Under the pieces are notes generated by a model. It had not been told where the DNA came from. It saw only the letters and a list, made by a program, of their open reading frames with translations, and searched no databases. 64,000 nt of DNA from Hyphomonadaceae bacterium. GTDB lineage: Bacteria; Pseudomonadota; Alphaproteobacteria; Caulobacterales; Hyphomonadaceae. The DNA lies in contig JAUYPV010000029.1 of NCBI GenBank assembly GCA_030697555.1, forward strand, positions 1-64,000. Direction: 5' to 3'. The position numbers and the translations under genes were made by a program. Shown here one piece after another: positions 35,881-44,837 of this stretch. Position 1 is the first letter of the stretch. Every line of letters begins with the position of its first letter.

Positions 35881-36492
35881 ATGACGATTCGATTTGACGA
35901 CGACGACGACGATGACAACACGCCCGAGGCGAAGAAGGACGAGTCCCCATCGTCGCTGCTTGAAAAGGCGCTGTTCGAGTCCCGCACGATCCTTCTGACG
36001 GGCGAGATCAATGACAAGCAGGCGAAAGGCGTTTCGGCGCAGCTGCTGGCCTACGCGGCCGTCAGCGACAAGCCGATCTTGCTGGTCTTGTCCTCACCCG
36101 GTGGCCACGTCGAAAGCGGCGACATGATCCACGACATGATCAAGTTCGTCAGCGCCCCGGTGCGCATTCTCGGCACGGGCTGGTGCGCCTCAGCCGGAGC
36201 GCTGATCTATTGCGCCGCCAAGCGCGAGAACCGCTTCGCGCTACCCAACACCCGCTTCCTGCTCCACGAACCCCGCGGCGGTGTGGGAGGGCAGGCTTCC
36301 GACGTCGAGATCCAGGCGCGTGAGATCATCCGGATGCGCGAGCGCCTGAACAAGATCTTCTCGGAGGCCACTGGCCAGACGGTCGAGCGGATCAAGAAGG
36401 ACACCGATCGCGACTACTGGATGTCCGCGAAGGAAGCCCAGGACTACGGTCTTGTGGGCAAGATTGTGACTTCGCAGAAAGAAATCGTGTAG
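35881..36492 (+). CDS. clpP: ClpP-like ATP-dependent protease subunit
   Basis: 203 residues, close to the usual ClpP length. Catalytic triad: Ser104 in GWCASAGAL, His129 in RFLLHEPRG and Asp178 in DTDRDYWMS. The N-terminus holds seven consecutive Asp residues (6-12), in the region that forms the axial gate in ClpP and contacts the ATPase; the typical N-terminal loop is replaced. No ClpX or ClpA gene is near. It is probably a second, diverged ClpP rather than the housekeeping copy. Confidence 0.88.
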   Translation: MTIRFDDDDDDDNTPEAKKDESPSSLLEKALFESRTILLTGEINDKQAKGVSAQLLAYAAVSDKPILLVLSSPGGHVESGDMIHDMIKFVSAPVRILGTGWCASAGALIYCAAKRENRFALPNTRFLLHEPRGGVGGQASDVEIQAREIIRMRERLNKIFSEATGQTVERIKKDTDRDYWMSAKEAQDYGLVGKIVTSQKEIV

Positions 36493-36547
36493 CTCCGGCA
36501 AGTTTGACCGCTTCGCCGCGCTTCACGATGCAGGCATAGTCCGCGTC

Positions 36548-37318
36548 ATGGAGCTGAGGGAGCGCATCGCAAGCTGGGCAGGGTGGCGGGCTTATGGTCC
36601 GGCCGCCGGCTCGGCTGCAACCCATGTTGTTCTGGCGCTGGTGTTCGCATCGATGCTGGCAGCATCGGGCGGCGAGCGCATGCCGCCACTCAAGCCGCCG
36701 CAACCACCACCCGCGCTGGACGTGACGCTGGTCTCGGAAGCGCTGCCGCCGCAAGGAATACGGCCCACGCCGCCGGATCCGCGCCGCGCGCCGCCAAAAC
36801 CTCCGCCGGAGAAGGCGGCGCCCTTGCCGGAAGCGCCTCCGGTCCAAAATCGCGACCGCAAGGATGAGAAGCAACAGCAGCGAGCTGCGGCGCCGTCCAT
36901 CACAGGCGGCGCGGTCAGCGACGACAAGGGCGGCGTCTATCTCGGCGATTCAGCTTTGGCGGATTCCGGCGTCCCGCTGGGTCTGCGCGGTCTGCTCGAG
37001 GGAGACCCGTGCAATCCGAAATACGGTCCCAAGCGCGCCGACTGCGGCACGCGGTGGGACCAGAAGATCGGCATGCAGGCTTCGCTGGTTTCTCCCTCGG
37101 AGGAGGAACTGAAGCAAATGTATCCGGGCATCGTGCCGACCTGTCCGTACAGGACAGGCTGTCAGGAAGGCGAGTGGATATCCAGCATCGGCACACGCAG
37201 CGTCGGCCTGAAGAGCCCGATGTCCGGCGGGGCTGGCAGCCTTGGCGGGGTGCATGACTCTGTCGGTCGGCTGGGTGTCAGCGACCCCTACCACATCGAC
37301 CCGGGCTTCGGGAACTAA
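36548..37318 (+). CDS. Proline-rich envelope protein upstream of the ubiquitin gene
   Basis: 256 residues. One N-terminal membrane helix ([16 protein letters not shown]), then a long Pro-rich stretch (about 44-105; [22 protein letters not shown]), the layout of TonB-like or other energy-transducing linkers, and a globular part of about 140 residues with four Cys ([26 protein letters not shown]). The C-terminus ends HIDPGFGN. It has no named family that I recognise. Its stop lies 151 bases before the ubiquitin-like gene, on the same strand. Confidence 0.7.
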   Translation: MELRERIASWAGWRAYGPAAGSAATHVVLALVFASMLAASGGERMPPLKPPQPPPALDVTLVSEALPPQGIRPTPPDPRRAPPKPPPEKAAPLPEAPPVQNRDRKDEKQQQRAAAPSITGGAVSDDKGGVYLGDSALADSGVPLGLRGLLEGDPCNPKYGPKRADCGTRWDQKIGMQASLVSPSEEELKQMYPGIVPTCPYRTGCQEGEWISSIGTRSVGLKSPMSGGAGSLGGVHDSVGRLGVSDPYHIDPGFGN

Positions 37319-37469
37319 TCGAAGATGTCGAACAGGTCGAACCCGCCGCGGCGCTTGCGGCCACAACAGGTGCTGCTTGCGCCATCGCTCACCAGGCAAG
37401 TTTCATCAGCGCAAGATGGATGATATGTGCGTGACTGTAAGCGCCATTTCGCGGCCGCCGGAGGGACCC

Positions 37470-37763
37470 ATGCTGAAGAGATTGATGCTTGCCGCGCTCG
37501 TGTCGCTGATGATCGCGAGCCCGGCATTCGCCGAGAAGCTTCTGGTCAAGACGCTGACCGGTAAGACAATCACGCTGGACGTGAAACTGACCGACACCGT
37601 CGAAGCGGTGAAGCAGCAGGTGGCCGACAAGGAAGGCATCCCGCCCGACCAGCAACGCCTGATCTACGCCGGCAAGCAGCTTGAAGACGGCCAGACGCTG
37701 GCTGACTCCGGAATCACGGACAACGCCACTGTGCATTTGGTGCTCCGTCTGCGTGGCGGCTGA
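37470..37763 (+). CDS. Secreted ubiquitin (signal peptide plus 76-residue ubiquitin)
   Basis: 97 residues. The first 21 ([21 protein letters not shown]) are a Sec signal peptide ending in an Ala-x-Ala cleavage site. The remaining 76 align end to end with ubiquitin without gaps; by hand I count 52 of 76 identical to human. Kept: TLTGKTITL (7-15), [13 protein letters not shown] (32-44), AGKQLEDG (46-53) and HLVLRLRGG (68-76), so Leu8, Ile44, His68, Val70 and the Gly-Gly end are present. Lys6, 11, 27, 33 and 48 remain; 29 and 63 are Gln and Asp. The ATG is preceded by GGAGGG. The frame stays open upstream, but a leader would bury the signal peptide. It should act outside the cytoplasm. BfUbb of Bacteroides fragilis is the known precedent for an exported bacterial ubiquitin. 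Confidence 0.96.
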   Translation: MLKRLMLAALVSLMIASPAFAEKLLVKTLTGKTITLDVKLTDTVEAVKQQVADKEGIPPDQQRLIYAGKQLEDGQTLADSGITDNATVHLVLRLRGG

Positions 37764-37772
37764 TCACGCACG

Positions 37773-38684
37773 ATGAACTACCGGCATGCCTTTCATGCGG
37801 GCAACTTCGCGGACGTGGTGAAGCACGTCGCGCTGGCCCTATGCCTCGACAGGCTCAACGCCAAGGAAGCGCCGTACCGGTACATCGACACGCACGCGGG
37901 CGTGGGTCGATACGACCTGACAAGCGACGAGGCGTTGCGCAGTCCAGAATGGCGCGATGGCGTTGCCCGCGTGTGGGAAGCGGAGCGCAGCGCGCCGAAT
38001 GCCGTGCGCGCCGCGCTGGCGCCTTGGCTCAATATAATCCGTGGAATGAACTCCGGCGGGCTGCGCGATTATCCTGGCTCGCCCCTGCTGGCTGCGGAGC
38101 TCATGCGGCAGCAGGATGCATTGCGCCTGTGCGAGCTCCACCCGGAAAGCGCCGCGGCCCTGCGCCTCGCGATGGGACGCGACAAGCGCGTGAAGATCGA
38201 GGAGCGCGACGGCTACGAGGCGCTGCCTGCCTATCTGCCGCCACCAGAACGCCGTGGGCTTGTGCTGATCGATCCGCCGTTCGAGGAGGGCACGAGCGTT
38301 CGCAAGCTCGACTTCGAATGGATGGCGGGCGCCGCGCTTAAGGCCGTAAAGCGCTGGCCGGGCGGAACCTACATTTTCTGGCGTCCGATCAAGGATATCG
38401 AAGCAGTGGAAGCGTTCGACGGCGAACTTGTCTCCCTGCTGATCGAGCAGGGCGGCATCGCGCCGGAGAAGCTGCTGGTCGCGGATCTCTGGGTGCGCGA
38501 GATCGGGCAGGGCCCACTTTCGGGAGCCGGCGTCGTCATCGTCAATCCGCCATTCGGCGTCGCCGACCACCTTCGCGCTGCGTTGCCCTGGCTCTCCAAC
38601 CTGATGGATCAGACCCCGGATGAGCAGGAGTCGACAGGCGCCGGCTGGCGGCTGGAGACGCCAGCCCCTGCCGAGCCTTCCTAA
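37773..38684 (+). CDS. rlmJ: 23S rRNA (adenine(2030)-N(6))-methyltransferase
   Basis: 303 residues, starting MNYRHAFHAGNFADVVKHVAL, the invariant start of the family. The SAM-dependent Rossmann fold is seen with IDTHAGVGRYDL and the catalytic RGLVLIDPPFE. It methylates A2030 of 23S rRNA in the cytoplasm. Only 9 bases separate it from the ubiquitin gene, so the two may be co-transcribed although their products act in different places. A four-base convergent overlap joins it with the GST gene. Confidence 0.93.
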   Translation: MNYRHAFHAGNFADVVKHVALALCLDRLNAKEAPYRYIDTHAGVGRYDLTSDEALRSPEWRDGVARVWEAERSAPNAVRAALAPWLNIIRGMNSGGLRDYPGSPLLAAELMRQQDALRLCELHPESAAALRLAMGRDKRVKIEERDGYEALPAYLPPPERRGLVLIDPPFEEGTSVRKLDFEWMAGAALKAVKRWPGGTYIFWRPIKDIEAVEAFDGELVSLLIEQGGIAPEKLLVADLWVREIGQGPLSGAGVVIVNPPFGVADHLRAALPWLSNLMDQTPDEQESTGAGWRLETPAPAEPS

Positions 38685-39346
38685 TCCGCGAAGTCGTACT
38701 TGCCGCCGGTCTTCAGTGCGGCCTGGTAGGCGGGGCGAGCGTGGATCTTGTCGAGAAATGCTTTCACCATCAGCCGCGATTTGGCGTCGCCCCGCATGGC
38801 GCCCGCTTCGAGCGGGAAGCTCATCATGATGTCTGCCGCCGTGAATGAGTTGCCGGCGAACCATTCGGATTTCGCCAGCTCGGCGTCCCAGTAGTCGACA
38901 TACATCTTGATGCCAGGATCGGCCACGCGCACCTCGCCCTGCTTGGCGATATTCTTGACGATGCCTCGGAGAAGCCCCGGTGCATTGAGCGGCATGCGCT
39001 GGAACACCAGCTTCAGAAGCAGCGGCGTCATCGCAGACCCTTCGGCGTAGTGCAGCCAGTAGGTGAAGCGCAGCCGGTCGTCCGAACCAGCCGGCGGGAT
39101 CAGCCGGCCATTGCCGTATTTCTCGAGGATGTAGTCGATGATCGCCCCGGTCTCGGCGACGGTGCGGCCGTTGTCGGTGATCACGGGCGATTTGCCGAGC
39201 GGGTGGATTTTCTTGAGCTCAGGCGGCGCCAGCATTGTCTTGCTGTCGCGTTCGTATCGCTTCACTTCATAGGGCAGGCCAAGCTCCTCGAGCAGCCAGA
39301 GCACGCGCTGCGAGCGCGAATTGTTGAGATGATGCACCGTGATCAT
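38681..39346 (-). CDS. Glutathione S-transferase family protein
   Basis: 221 residues from ATG 39346 (MITVHHLNNSRSQRVLWLLEELGLPYEV). N-terminal thioredoxin-like GST domain with NSRSQRVLWLLEE, then the conserved PLGKSPVI and AETGAIIDYIL with Glu-Thr at the glutathione site, then a helical C-terminal domain with FTAADIMMSFPLE. Catalytic residue type is likely Ser. An upstream in-frame ATG (39394) would add 16 residues and lacks support. Function unassigned. Confidence 0.88.
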   Translation of the reverse strand: MITVHHLNNSRSQRVLWLLEELGLPYEVKRYERDSKTMLAPPELKKIHPLGKSPVITDNGRTVAETGAIIDYILEKYGNGRLIPPAGSDDRLRFTYWLHYAEGSAMTPLLLKLVFQRMPLNAPGLLRGIVKNIAKQGEVRVADPGIKMYVDYWDAELAKSEWFAGNSFTAADIMMSFPLEAGAMRGDAKSRLMVKAFLDKIHARPAYQAALKTGGKYDFAD

Positions 39347-39471
39347 GCCGCCAGCCTTCCTCTTTCCCCAACTGAACGAGGCCGCCAACCGCAAGCCAAG
39401 TCAACCTGCCGTGGGGACACTTCACGATACACAGAGGCGCTGATAGCCTTGTGCGTCGGGAGGAAATTGCG

Positions 39472-41721
39472 ATGCGGCTAGCGGCGTTCCTAAGCATCTG
39501 CATCGCACTGGGGCTGGGCGCCCAGGCGAGCGGCCAGGCATCCGGCACATTCTCGCGTGGACAGGCGGCGCGAGGACAGCAGCTTTTCTTTGCGCACTGC
39601 TCATCCTGCCACAGCGAGCACCAGGCGTCGCAGCTCATGGCCGAACGCGGCAAGGGCCAGCGGCTTGTCGATTATCACGCACGCCTGTCACAGCTCATGC
39701 CACCGCAAAGCACAGCGAAGCCAACCGCGCAGGGCTATCTCGATATCATCGCGCACCTTTCCACCTTCAACCTCGTCCAGCCCGGCCAGACGGATGCCGT
39801 GTTCGAGGAGTCCGGGTGGCGCGAAGCGAAAATTTCGGTCGGGCCAATCGCGTCCACTGTGCCGGCGACACCTCAGGTTCCCGCCCTCGAATGGACAGCC
39901 TATCGTGGCGATATGCGGGGGCAGGGCTATTCATCTGCATCGCTCATCGATCGAAAAAATGTCGGGGAGCTGCGCGTCGCGTGGCGATGGAGCGGCGCCA
40001 ATTTCGGTCCGCAGCCGGAAGTACGCAGCATCACGACGCCCCTGATGGTCGGCGGCGTGCTCTATGCGACGGCTGGCAACGCACGAAACGTCGTCGCGAT
40101 CGATGCCGCAACCAGCGAGACGCTGTGGATGTGGCGGCCACAGGAAGATCCTGCGCGGCTGGAGAACGCGCCTCGCAAGGGCGCCGGGCGTGGCGTGTCC
40201 TACTGGAGCAGTGGCAAGGATGCTCGCATTCTTACGGTGACACCGGGTTTCAATCTCGCGGCGCTGGATGCAAGAACCGGCCGACCTGTTGCCGGCTTCG
40301 GCAAGAACGGCGTCGTCGATCTTATGCAAGGCCTGCGCAATGCGCCGAAGTCAGGCATTCCCGACATCGGCTCGCAGTCGCCGCCGCTCGTGATCGGCAA
40401 TGTTATTGTTGTCGGCCCTGCACATGCGTTGAGTTTCCGGCCGCGATCCGCCACGAACGTGAAAGGCGATGTGCGCGGGTTCGATGCGCGCACGGGCAAG
40501 CTGCTGTGGACCTTCCGGACGATCCCACAGGCGGGCGATCCGGGCTACGAAACCTGGGCGAAGGGTGCGGCGGAGAAGACGGGCAATGGCGGCGTCTGGG
40601 CGCCGATCTCGGCTGATCCGGAAACCGGCGCGATCTTTCTGCCGGTGGAAGCTGGAACATCCGACCTCTTCGGCGGCGCGCGGCTCGGGTCGAACCTCCA
40701 CACCAGCAGCCTCGTCAGCCTCGATGCAAAGACCGGCAAGATGCGCTGGGCGCGACAGCTCGTGCACCACGACATATGGGACTGGGACGTGCCTGCCACG
40801 CCGATCCTTGCTGATCTCAAACAGGGCGTCGCCACGAAGAAGGCGGTTCTACAGATCACCAAGCAGGGATTCGTGTTTGCCTTCGACCGCAACACGGGCG
40901 AGCCGCTCTGGCCGATAGAGGAGCGAGCGGTTCCGAAGTCCGACGTTCCGGGGGAAGAGACCAGCCCGACGCAACCCTATCCGACCTTGCCGAAACCTTT
41001 CGACCGGCAGGGCCTGAAGGAAGACGACCTGATCGATTTCACGCCGAAGCTTCGCGCCGAGGCGCTGGCGGCCGTGAAGCCGTACCGCTTCACCGAACTC
41101 TACACGCCGCCATCACTTGCCGACGCGCCAGATGGAACGCGCGGCATACTTCGGCTGCCGCATCCGGTCGGCGGCGGCAACTGGGAAGGCGGCGCCTTCG
41201 ATCCCGAGACCGGCATGCTGTATGTCGGCTCGATGACGCAGGTGCAGGTAACAGCGGTCGCGCCATCGCCACCGGGCACCGAGGTCGCCTATTCCTTTGC
41301 GGGTGGCGCTACGCCTACGGTTCGCGGACTGCCGGTGGTGAAGCCGCCCTGGGGCCGCATCACGGCGATCGACATGAAGACGGGCGAGCACGCCTGGATG
41401 ATCGCCAACGCCGATACGCCTGCCGCGGTCGCCAATCATCCTGATCTGATGGGCCTCGATATTCCACGCACGGGCATCGCCTCCCGCGCCGGCTTGCTGG
41501 CGACAAAGACGCTGCTGTTCGCCGGAGAAGGCGAGGGCGGCTCACCCGTCTTGCGCGCGCATGACAAGGCGACGGGTGAGATACTGGCCGAGATCAAGCT
41601 ACCCAGTGCGCAGACGGGACTGCCGATGACCTATGTCTGGGGCGGCCGGCAGTATGTCGTCATGGCCGTAGGCGACGGCAGGAACGCCGCCGAGATCGTC
41701 GCGCTAGCGCTTCCCGACTAG
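39472..41721 (+). CDS. PQQ-dependent dehydrogenase with N-terminal cytochrome c domain
   Basis: About 749 residues from ATG 39472, which has GGGAGGAAA just upstream. A signal peptide (MRLAAFLSICIALGLGAQASG) precedes a small c-type heme domain with HCSSCHSEH (about residues 41-49), then an eight-bladed PQQ propeller: LEWTAYRGDMRGQGYS, IDAATSETLWMW, DARTGKLLWTF, HDIWDWDVPATPILAD, and FDPETGMLYVGS. The periplasmic enzyme would oxidise an alcohol or sugar and pass electrons through its own heme. In many quinohemoproteins the cytochrome is C-terminal, so the order here is less usual. Substrate unknown. Confidence 0.9.
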   Translation: MRLAAFLSICIALGLGAQASGQASGTFSRGQAARGQQLFFAHCSSCHSEHQASQLMAERGKGQRLVDYHARLSQLMPPQSTAKPTAQGYLDIIAHLSTFNLVQPGQTDAVFEESGWREAKISVGPIASTVPATPQVPALEWTAYRGDMRGQGYSSASLIDRKNVGELRVAWRWSGANFGPQPEVRSITTPLMVGGVLYATAGNARNVVAIDAATSETLWMWRPQEDPARLENAPRKGAGRGVSYWSSGKDARILTVTPGFNLAALDARTGRPVAGFGKNGVVDLMQGLRNAPKSGIPDIGSQSPPLVIGNVIVVGPAHALSFRPRSATNVKGDVRGFDARTGKLLWTFRTIPQAGDPGYETWAKGAAEKTGNGGVWAPISADPETGAIFLPVEAGTSDLFGGARLGSNLHTSSLVSLDAKTGKMRWARQLVHHDIWDWDVPATPILADLKQGVATKKAVLQITKQGFVFAFDRNTGEPLWPIEERAVPKSDVPGEETSPTQPYPTLPKPFDRQGLKEDDLIDFTPKLRAEALAAVKPYRFTELYTPPSLADAPDGTRGILRLPHPVGGGNWEGGAFDPETGMLYVGSMTQVQVTAVAPSPPGTEVAYSFAGGATPTVRGLPVVKPPWGRITAIDMKTGEHAWMIANADTPAAVANHPDLMGLDIPRTGIASRAGLLATKTLLFAGEGEGGSPVLRAHDKATGEILAEIKLPSAQTGLPMTYVWGGRQYVVMAVGDGRNAAEIVALALPD

Positions 41722-42968
41722 TGCGCTGTGTGCTGGTGCGGCTGCATCAGCCTGCCGCGCTCGGTGATGAAGATCGTGATCAGCGCGGCGAGGCCGACGA
41801 CAAATTGCCCGATGAAGATCGGCGTGATCGAGCCGTCGAACTGGTGCGCGATAAGTCCCCCGATCGATGCTGAGACAAAGGAGGACGCAAACCCGATCAG
41901 CGCCGCGCCTGATCCGGCGAGCGCCCCCAACGGTTCCATGGCGATGGCGTTATAGTTCGGTCCCTGGAACCCGATCGCAAAAAACGCGAGAATCACGAGC
42001 GTGTAGAACAGGGGGAATGGCACCGGTCCCATCAGCGCGATCACCGCGTGAATAGCGCTGACAATGACGAAGCCGATCAGCGCCCCATGCGACATGCGCC
42101 GCATGCCCAGCCGCTCGACGAGGCGAGAGTTGATCAGGTTCGATACCGTCATTGCGACGGCGGCGCCTGCGAACCACAGCGCGAACCATTCCCCGGTGTC
42201 GTAGACCTCGTGATAGAGCTGCTCCGAGGCCGAGATATAGCTCATCAGCCCGCCGAACAGGAATCCGGACGCGATCGTGTAACCGAGCGCCTCCCTCGTA
42301 CGAATGACCTTCCAGTAGTTGCCGAACATGGTCGGTATGTTCAGCGGCACGCGCCGCTCGGGCGGTAGCGTCTCCGGCATGCGGGCCAGCACCCAGGCGA
42401 ACATGATCAGTCCGAACACCGCTAGCGCCCAGAAGATGCCGCGCCAGTTCATGACCTTCAGCATCATCTGGCCGAAGAACGGGGCCACGATCGGGGCCGA
42501 CATGAAGACGATCATCACCAGCGACATGACCTTGGCCATCTCGCGTCCGACATAGAGGTCACGTGCGGCGGAGACCGCGATCACCCGGCTGCCGCCGGCG
42601 CTCGCGCCCATGAAGACCCGAGCCCAGATGAGAAGCTCGAAGGTCGGGGCGATGACGCAGAGCGCGGCGGCCAGCGTGTAGAAACCCAGCGAGATGAACA
42701 GTACGCTGCGCCTCCCGAAACGGTCGGTCAGGGGGCCATAGAAAAGCTGCGACACGCCGAAGCCCAGCATGTAGGAAATGATGATGAGCTGACGGTCATT
42801 TTCCTGCGCGACCTGGAAGTCTGCGGCCATCTGCGGCAAGGCAGGCAGCATGATGTCGATGGCCAGCGCGTTCAGCGCCATCAGCATCGCCGTCAGCGCC
42901 ACGAACTCGCCAAGCGAGAGCCGGCGAGTAGGCGGTGTCGATATCGACTGTCGAGTCGAGTCGGGCAC
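41718..42968 (-). CDS. MFS transporter, Bcr/CflA-type multidrug exporter
   Basis: 416 residues, twelve helices. The MFS loop motif is GPLTDRFGRRSVLF after helix 2, and the N-terminus has the Bcr/CflA pattern ALAIDIMLPALPQMAADFQV. ARVFMGASAGGSRVIAVSAARDL near helix 4 matches the drug:H+ antiporter motif. It likely exports drugs or metabolites across the inner membrane. The gene converges with the PQQ dehydrogenase by four bases. Confidence 0.93.
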   Translation of the reverse strand: MPDSTRQSISTPPTRRLSLGEFVALTAMLMALNALAIDIMLPALPQMAADFQVAQENDRQLIIISYMLGFGVSQLFYGPLTDRFGRRSVLFISLGFYTLAAALCVIAPTFELLIWARVFMGASAGGSRVIAVSAARDLYVGREMAKVMSLVMIVFMSAPIVAPFFGQMMLKVMNWRGIFWALAVFGLIMFAWVLARMPETLPPERRVPLNIPTMFGNYWKVIRTREALGYTIASGFLFGGLMSYISASEQLYHEVYDTGEWFALWFAGAAVAMTVSNLINSRLVERLGMRRMSHGALIGFVIVSAIHAVIALMGPVPFPLFYTLVILAFFAIGFQGPNYNAIAMEPLGALAGSGAALIGFASSFVSASIGGLIAHQFDGSITPIFIGQFVVGLAALITIFITERGRLMQPHQHTAH

Positions 42969-43048
42969 AGGGCGCTCACGTCTGGAGTTGAGCGGCGGCT
43001 TCTAGCGGGGTTTCGCGCTGACGCCTAGGCCGGCCGGATGTCCCGGAA

Positions 43049-44146
43049 TCACACATTGAACCGGAAGTGCATGACGTCGCCGTCCTGGACGACGTACTCC
43101 TTGCCTTCCTGGCGGGCCTTGCCGGCTTCCTTGGCGCCGGACTCGCCATTGTATTTGACGTAGTCGTCGTAGGCGATCGTTTCGGCTTTGATGAAGCCCT
43201 TCTCAAAATCGCCGTGGATGACGCCGGCTGCCTGCGGCGCGGTGGTGCCTCGTTTGATCGTCCAGGCGCGCGCTTCCTTCGGACCTACAGTGAAGTACGT
43301 CATGAGCCCGAGCAGGTCGTAGCCGGCGCGGATGACGCGATTGAGGCCGGGCTCTTTGAGGCCGAGGCTTTCAAGGAACTCCCTCTGCTCTTCGTCGGAA
43401 AGCACGGCGACTTCGCTCTCGATCTTCGCCGAGATGACGACGGCGGCTGAACCTTCCTTCTTCGCGTGAGCGACGACGGCATCTGAGAATTTGTTGCCGT
43501 CGCCCGCCGAGGCTTCATCGACATTGCAGATGTAGAAGACAGGCTTCGATGTCAGGAGCTGGAGCATTTTCCAGGCTTTCTGGTCTTCGGCCGAAACCAC
43601 CGCACGGCGCGCGGGCCTGCCGGCTTCCAGGTGTTCGAGCGCCAGCTTGATCAGCGCAAGCGTCTGGATGGACTCCTTGTCGCCGCCCTTGGCTTTCTTC
43701 TCGACGTTCTGCTTGCGCTTTTCGAGCGACTCCATGTCGGCGAGCATCAGCTCGGTTTCGACGACTTCGAAGTCGGCAAGCGGATCGATCCGGCCGGAAA
43801 CGTGGGTGATGTCATCATCCTCGAAGCAGCGCAGCACGTAGGCGACGGCATCCACTTCGCGGATGGTGGCGAGGAACTGGTTGCCGAGGCCTTCGCCCTT
43901 GCTCGCGCCTTTCACGAGCCCGGCGATGTCGACAAAGTTCATGCGCGTCGGAAGGATCTCCTTCGAACCTGCAATCTTCGCCAGCACGTCTAGGCGCGGT
44001 TCCGGCATCGCTACGTCGCCGACATTGGGCTCGATGGTGCAGAATGGATAGTTGGCCGCCTGCGCCGCCGCCGTGCGAGTCAGCGCATTGAAGAGGGTCG
44101 ACTTGCCGACATTCGGCAGGCCCACGATTCCGGCCTTGAAGCCCAT
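43049..44146 (-). CDS. ychF: Redox-regulated ATPase YchF
   Basis: 365 residues. Walker A is in [24 protein letters not shown] marks the switch region; the C-terminal TGS-like domain ends [13 protein letters not shown]. YchF (OLA1) is an Obg-family P-loop protein that prefers ATP over GTP and binds ribosomes. It shares one base with the pth stop, as in many proteobacterial pth-ychF pairs. Confidence 0.97.
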   Translation of the reverse strand: MGFKAGIVGLPNVGKSTLFNALTRTAAAQAANYPFCTIEPNVGDVAMPEPRLDVLAKIAGSKEILPTRMNFVDIAGLVKGASKGEGLGNQFLATIREVDAVAYVLRCFEDDDITHVSGRIDPLADFEVVETELMLADMESLEKRKQNVEKKAKGGDKESIQTLALIKLALEHLEAGRPARRAVVSAEDQKAWKMLQLLTSKPVFYICNVDEASAGDGNKFSDAVVAHAKKEGSAAVVISAKIESEVAVLSDEEQREFLESLGLKEPGLNRVIRAGYDLLGLMTYFTVGPKEARAWTIKRGTTAPQAAGVIHGDFEKGFIKAETIAYDDYVKYNGESGAKEAGKARQEGKEYVVQDGDVMHFRFNV

Positions 44147-44781
44147 CAGGTATTTTCCTTCGGTGGGGGAGGGTTGCGCGGGTCTGCTTTTGGCGCAGGG
44201 GCCAGGCGCATCACTTCAGTCTGGTAGCGCTCGTCGAGGCCGCCCGCGAGGAAGGGCAAGGCGTCGATGCACGCCTTGACCAGGGCATCCACAGCCGGGC
44301 GTTCGGCGGGATGGAAATCCCCGAGGACAGTGCGTTTGACGTGGCTCTTGTCGCCGGGATGGCCGACGCCGATCCGTCCGCGCCGAACTTCCGTGCTGGC
44401 CAGCGCGTAGATGGACCGGATGCCGTTGTGCCCGGCGGCGCTTCGGCCAACCGCCATGCGGAAACGGCCCAGCGCCATGTCGATCTCGTCGTGAAAGACC
44501 ACGATGTCGGATGGGGGGAGATAGTGTTTCCGCATGATGGCGCCAACCGCACGGCCGCTTTCGTTCATGTAGGTCTGCGGCTTGGCGAGCATCGTTTTCA
44601 CCGACGAACCATCGGGCATCTTCAGCTGGCCTTCGCAGACCTGGGCTTCGAACTTCGAGTTCATCTGCCAAGGAGAGAAGCGGAGCGCAGCCGCAATCTC
44701 GTCCACAACACGAAAGCCGATGTTGTGCCGGTTCCCTTCGTATTGAGGGCCGGGGTTTCCAAGACCCGCGATGAGCAGCAT
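44146..44781 (-). CDS. pth: Peptidyl-tRNA hydrolase
   Basis: 211 residues, slightly longer than E. coli's because of a Pro/Lys-rich tail. Catalytic His19 is in the motif [16 protein letters not shown]; the Asn in [14 protein letters not shown] and Asp in [12 protein letters not shown] are also present. It frees stalled peptidyl-tRNAs. It follows rplY after 56 bases and overlaps ychF, a typical rplY-pth-ychF operon. Confidence 0.97.
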   Translation of the reverse strand: MLLIAGLGNPGPQYEGNRHNIGFRVVDEIAAALRFSPWQMNSKFEAQVCEGQLKMPDGSSVKTMLAKPQTYMNESGRAVGAIMRKHYLPPSDIVVFHDEIDMALGRFRMAVGRSAAGHNGIRSIYALASTEVRRGRIGVGHPGDKSHVKRTVLGDFHPAERPAVDALVKACIDALPFLAGGLDERYQTEVMRLAPAPKADPRNPPPPKENT

Positions 44782-44837
44782 GGGAGCTATCCCGGGTAGG
44801 CTGCCGGCGCATCAGCGGTGACGCGCCGGCTCCAGTC

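Noticed and set aside
37416-37469. Upstream in-frame start for the ubiquitin gene adding an 18-residue leader
   Set aside because: ATG 37470 has GGAGGG at good spacing and begins a textbook signal peptide; a leader would place polar residues before it.
35881-37763. ClpP-like protease as a partner of the ubiquitin, making a degradation pair
   Set aside because: The ubiquitin has a signal peptide and should leave the cytoplasm, whereas ClpP is cytoplasmic; an unrelated gene lies between and spacing does not suggest coupling.
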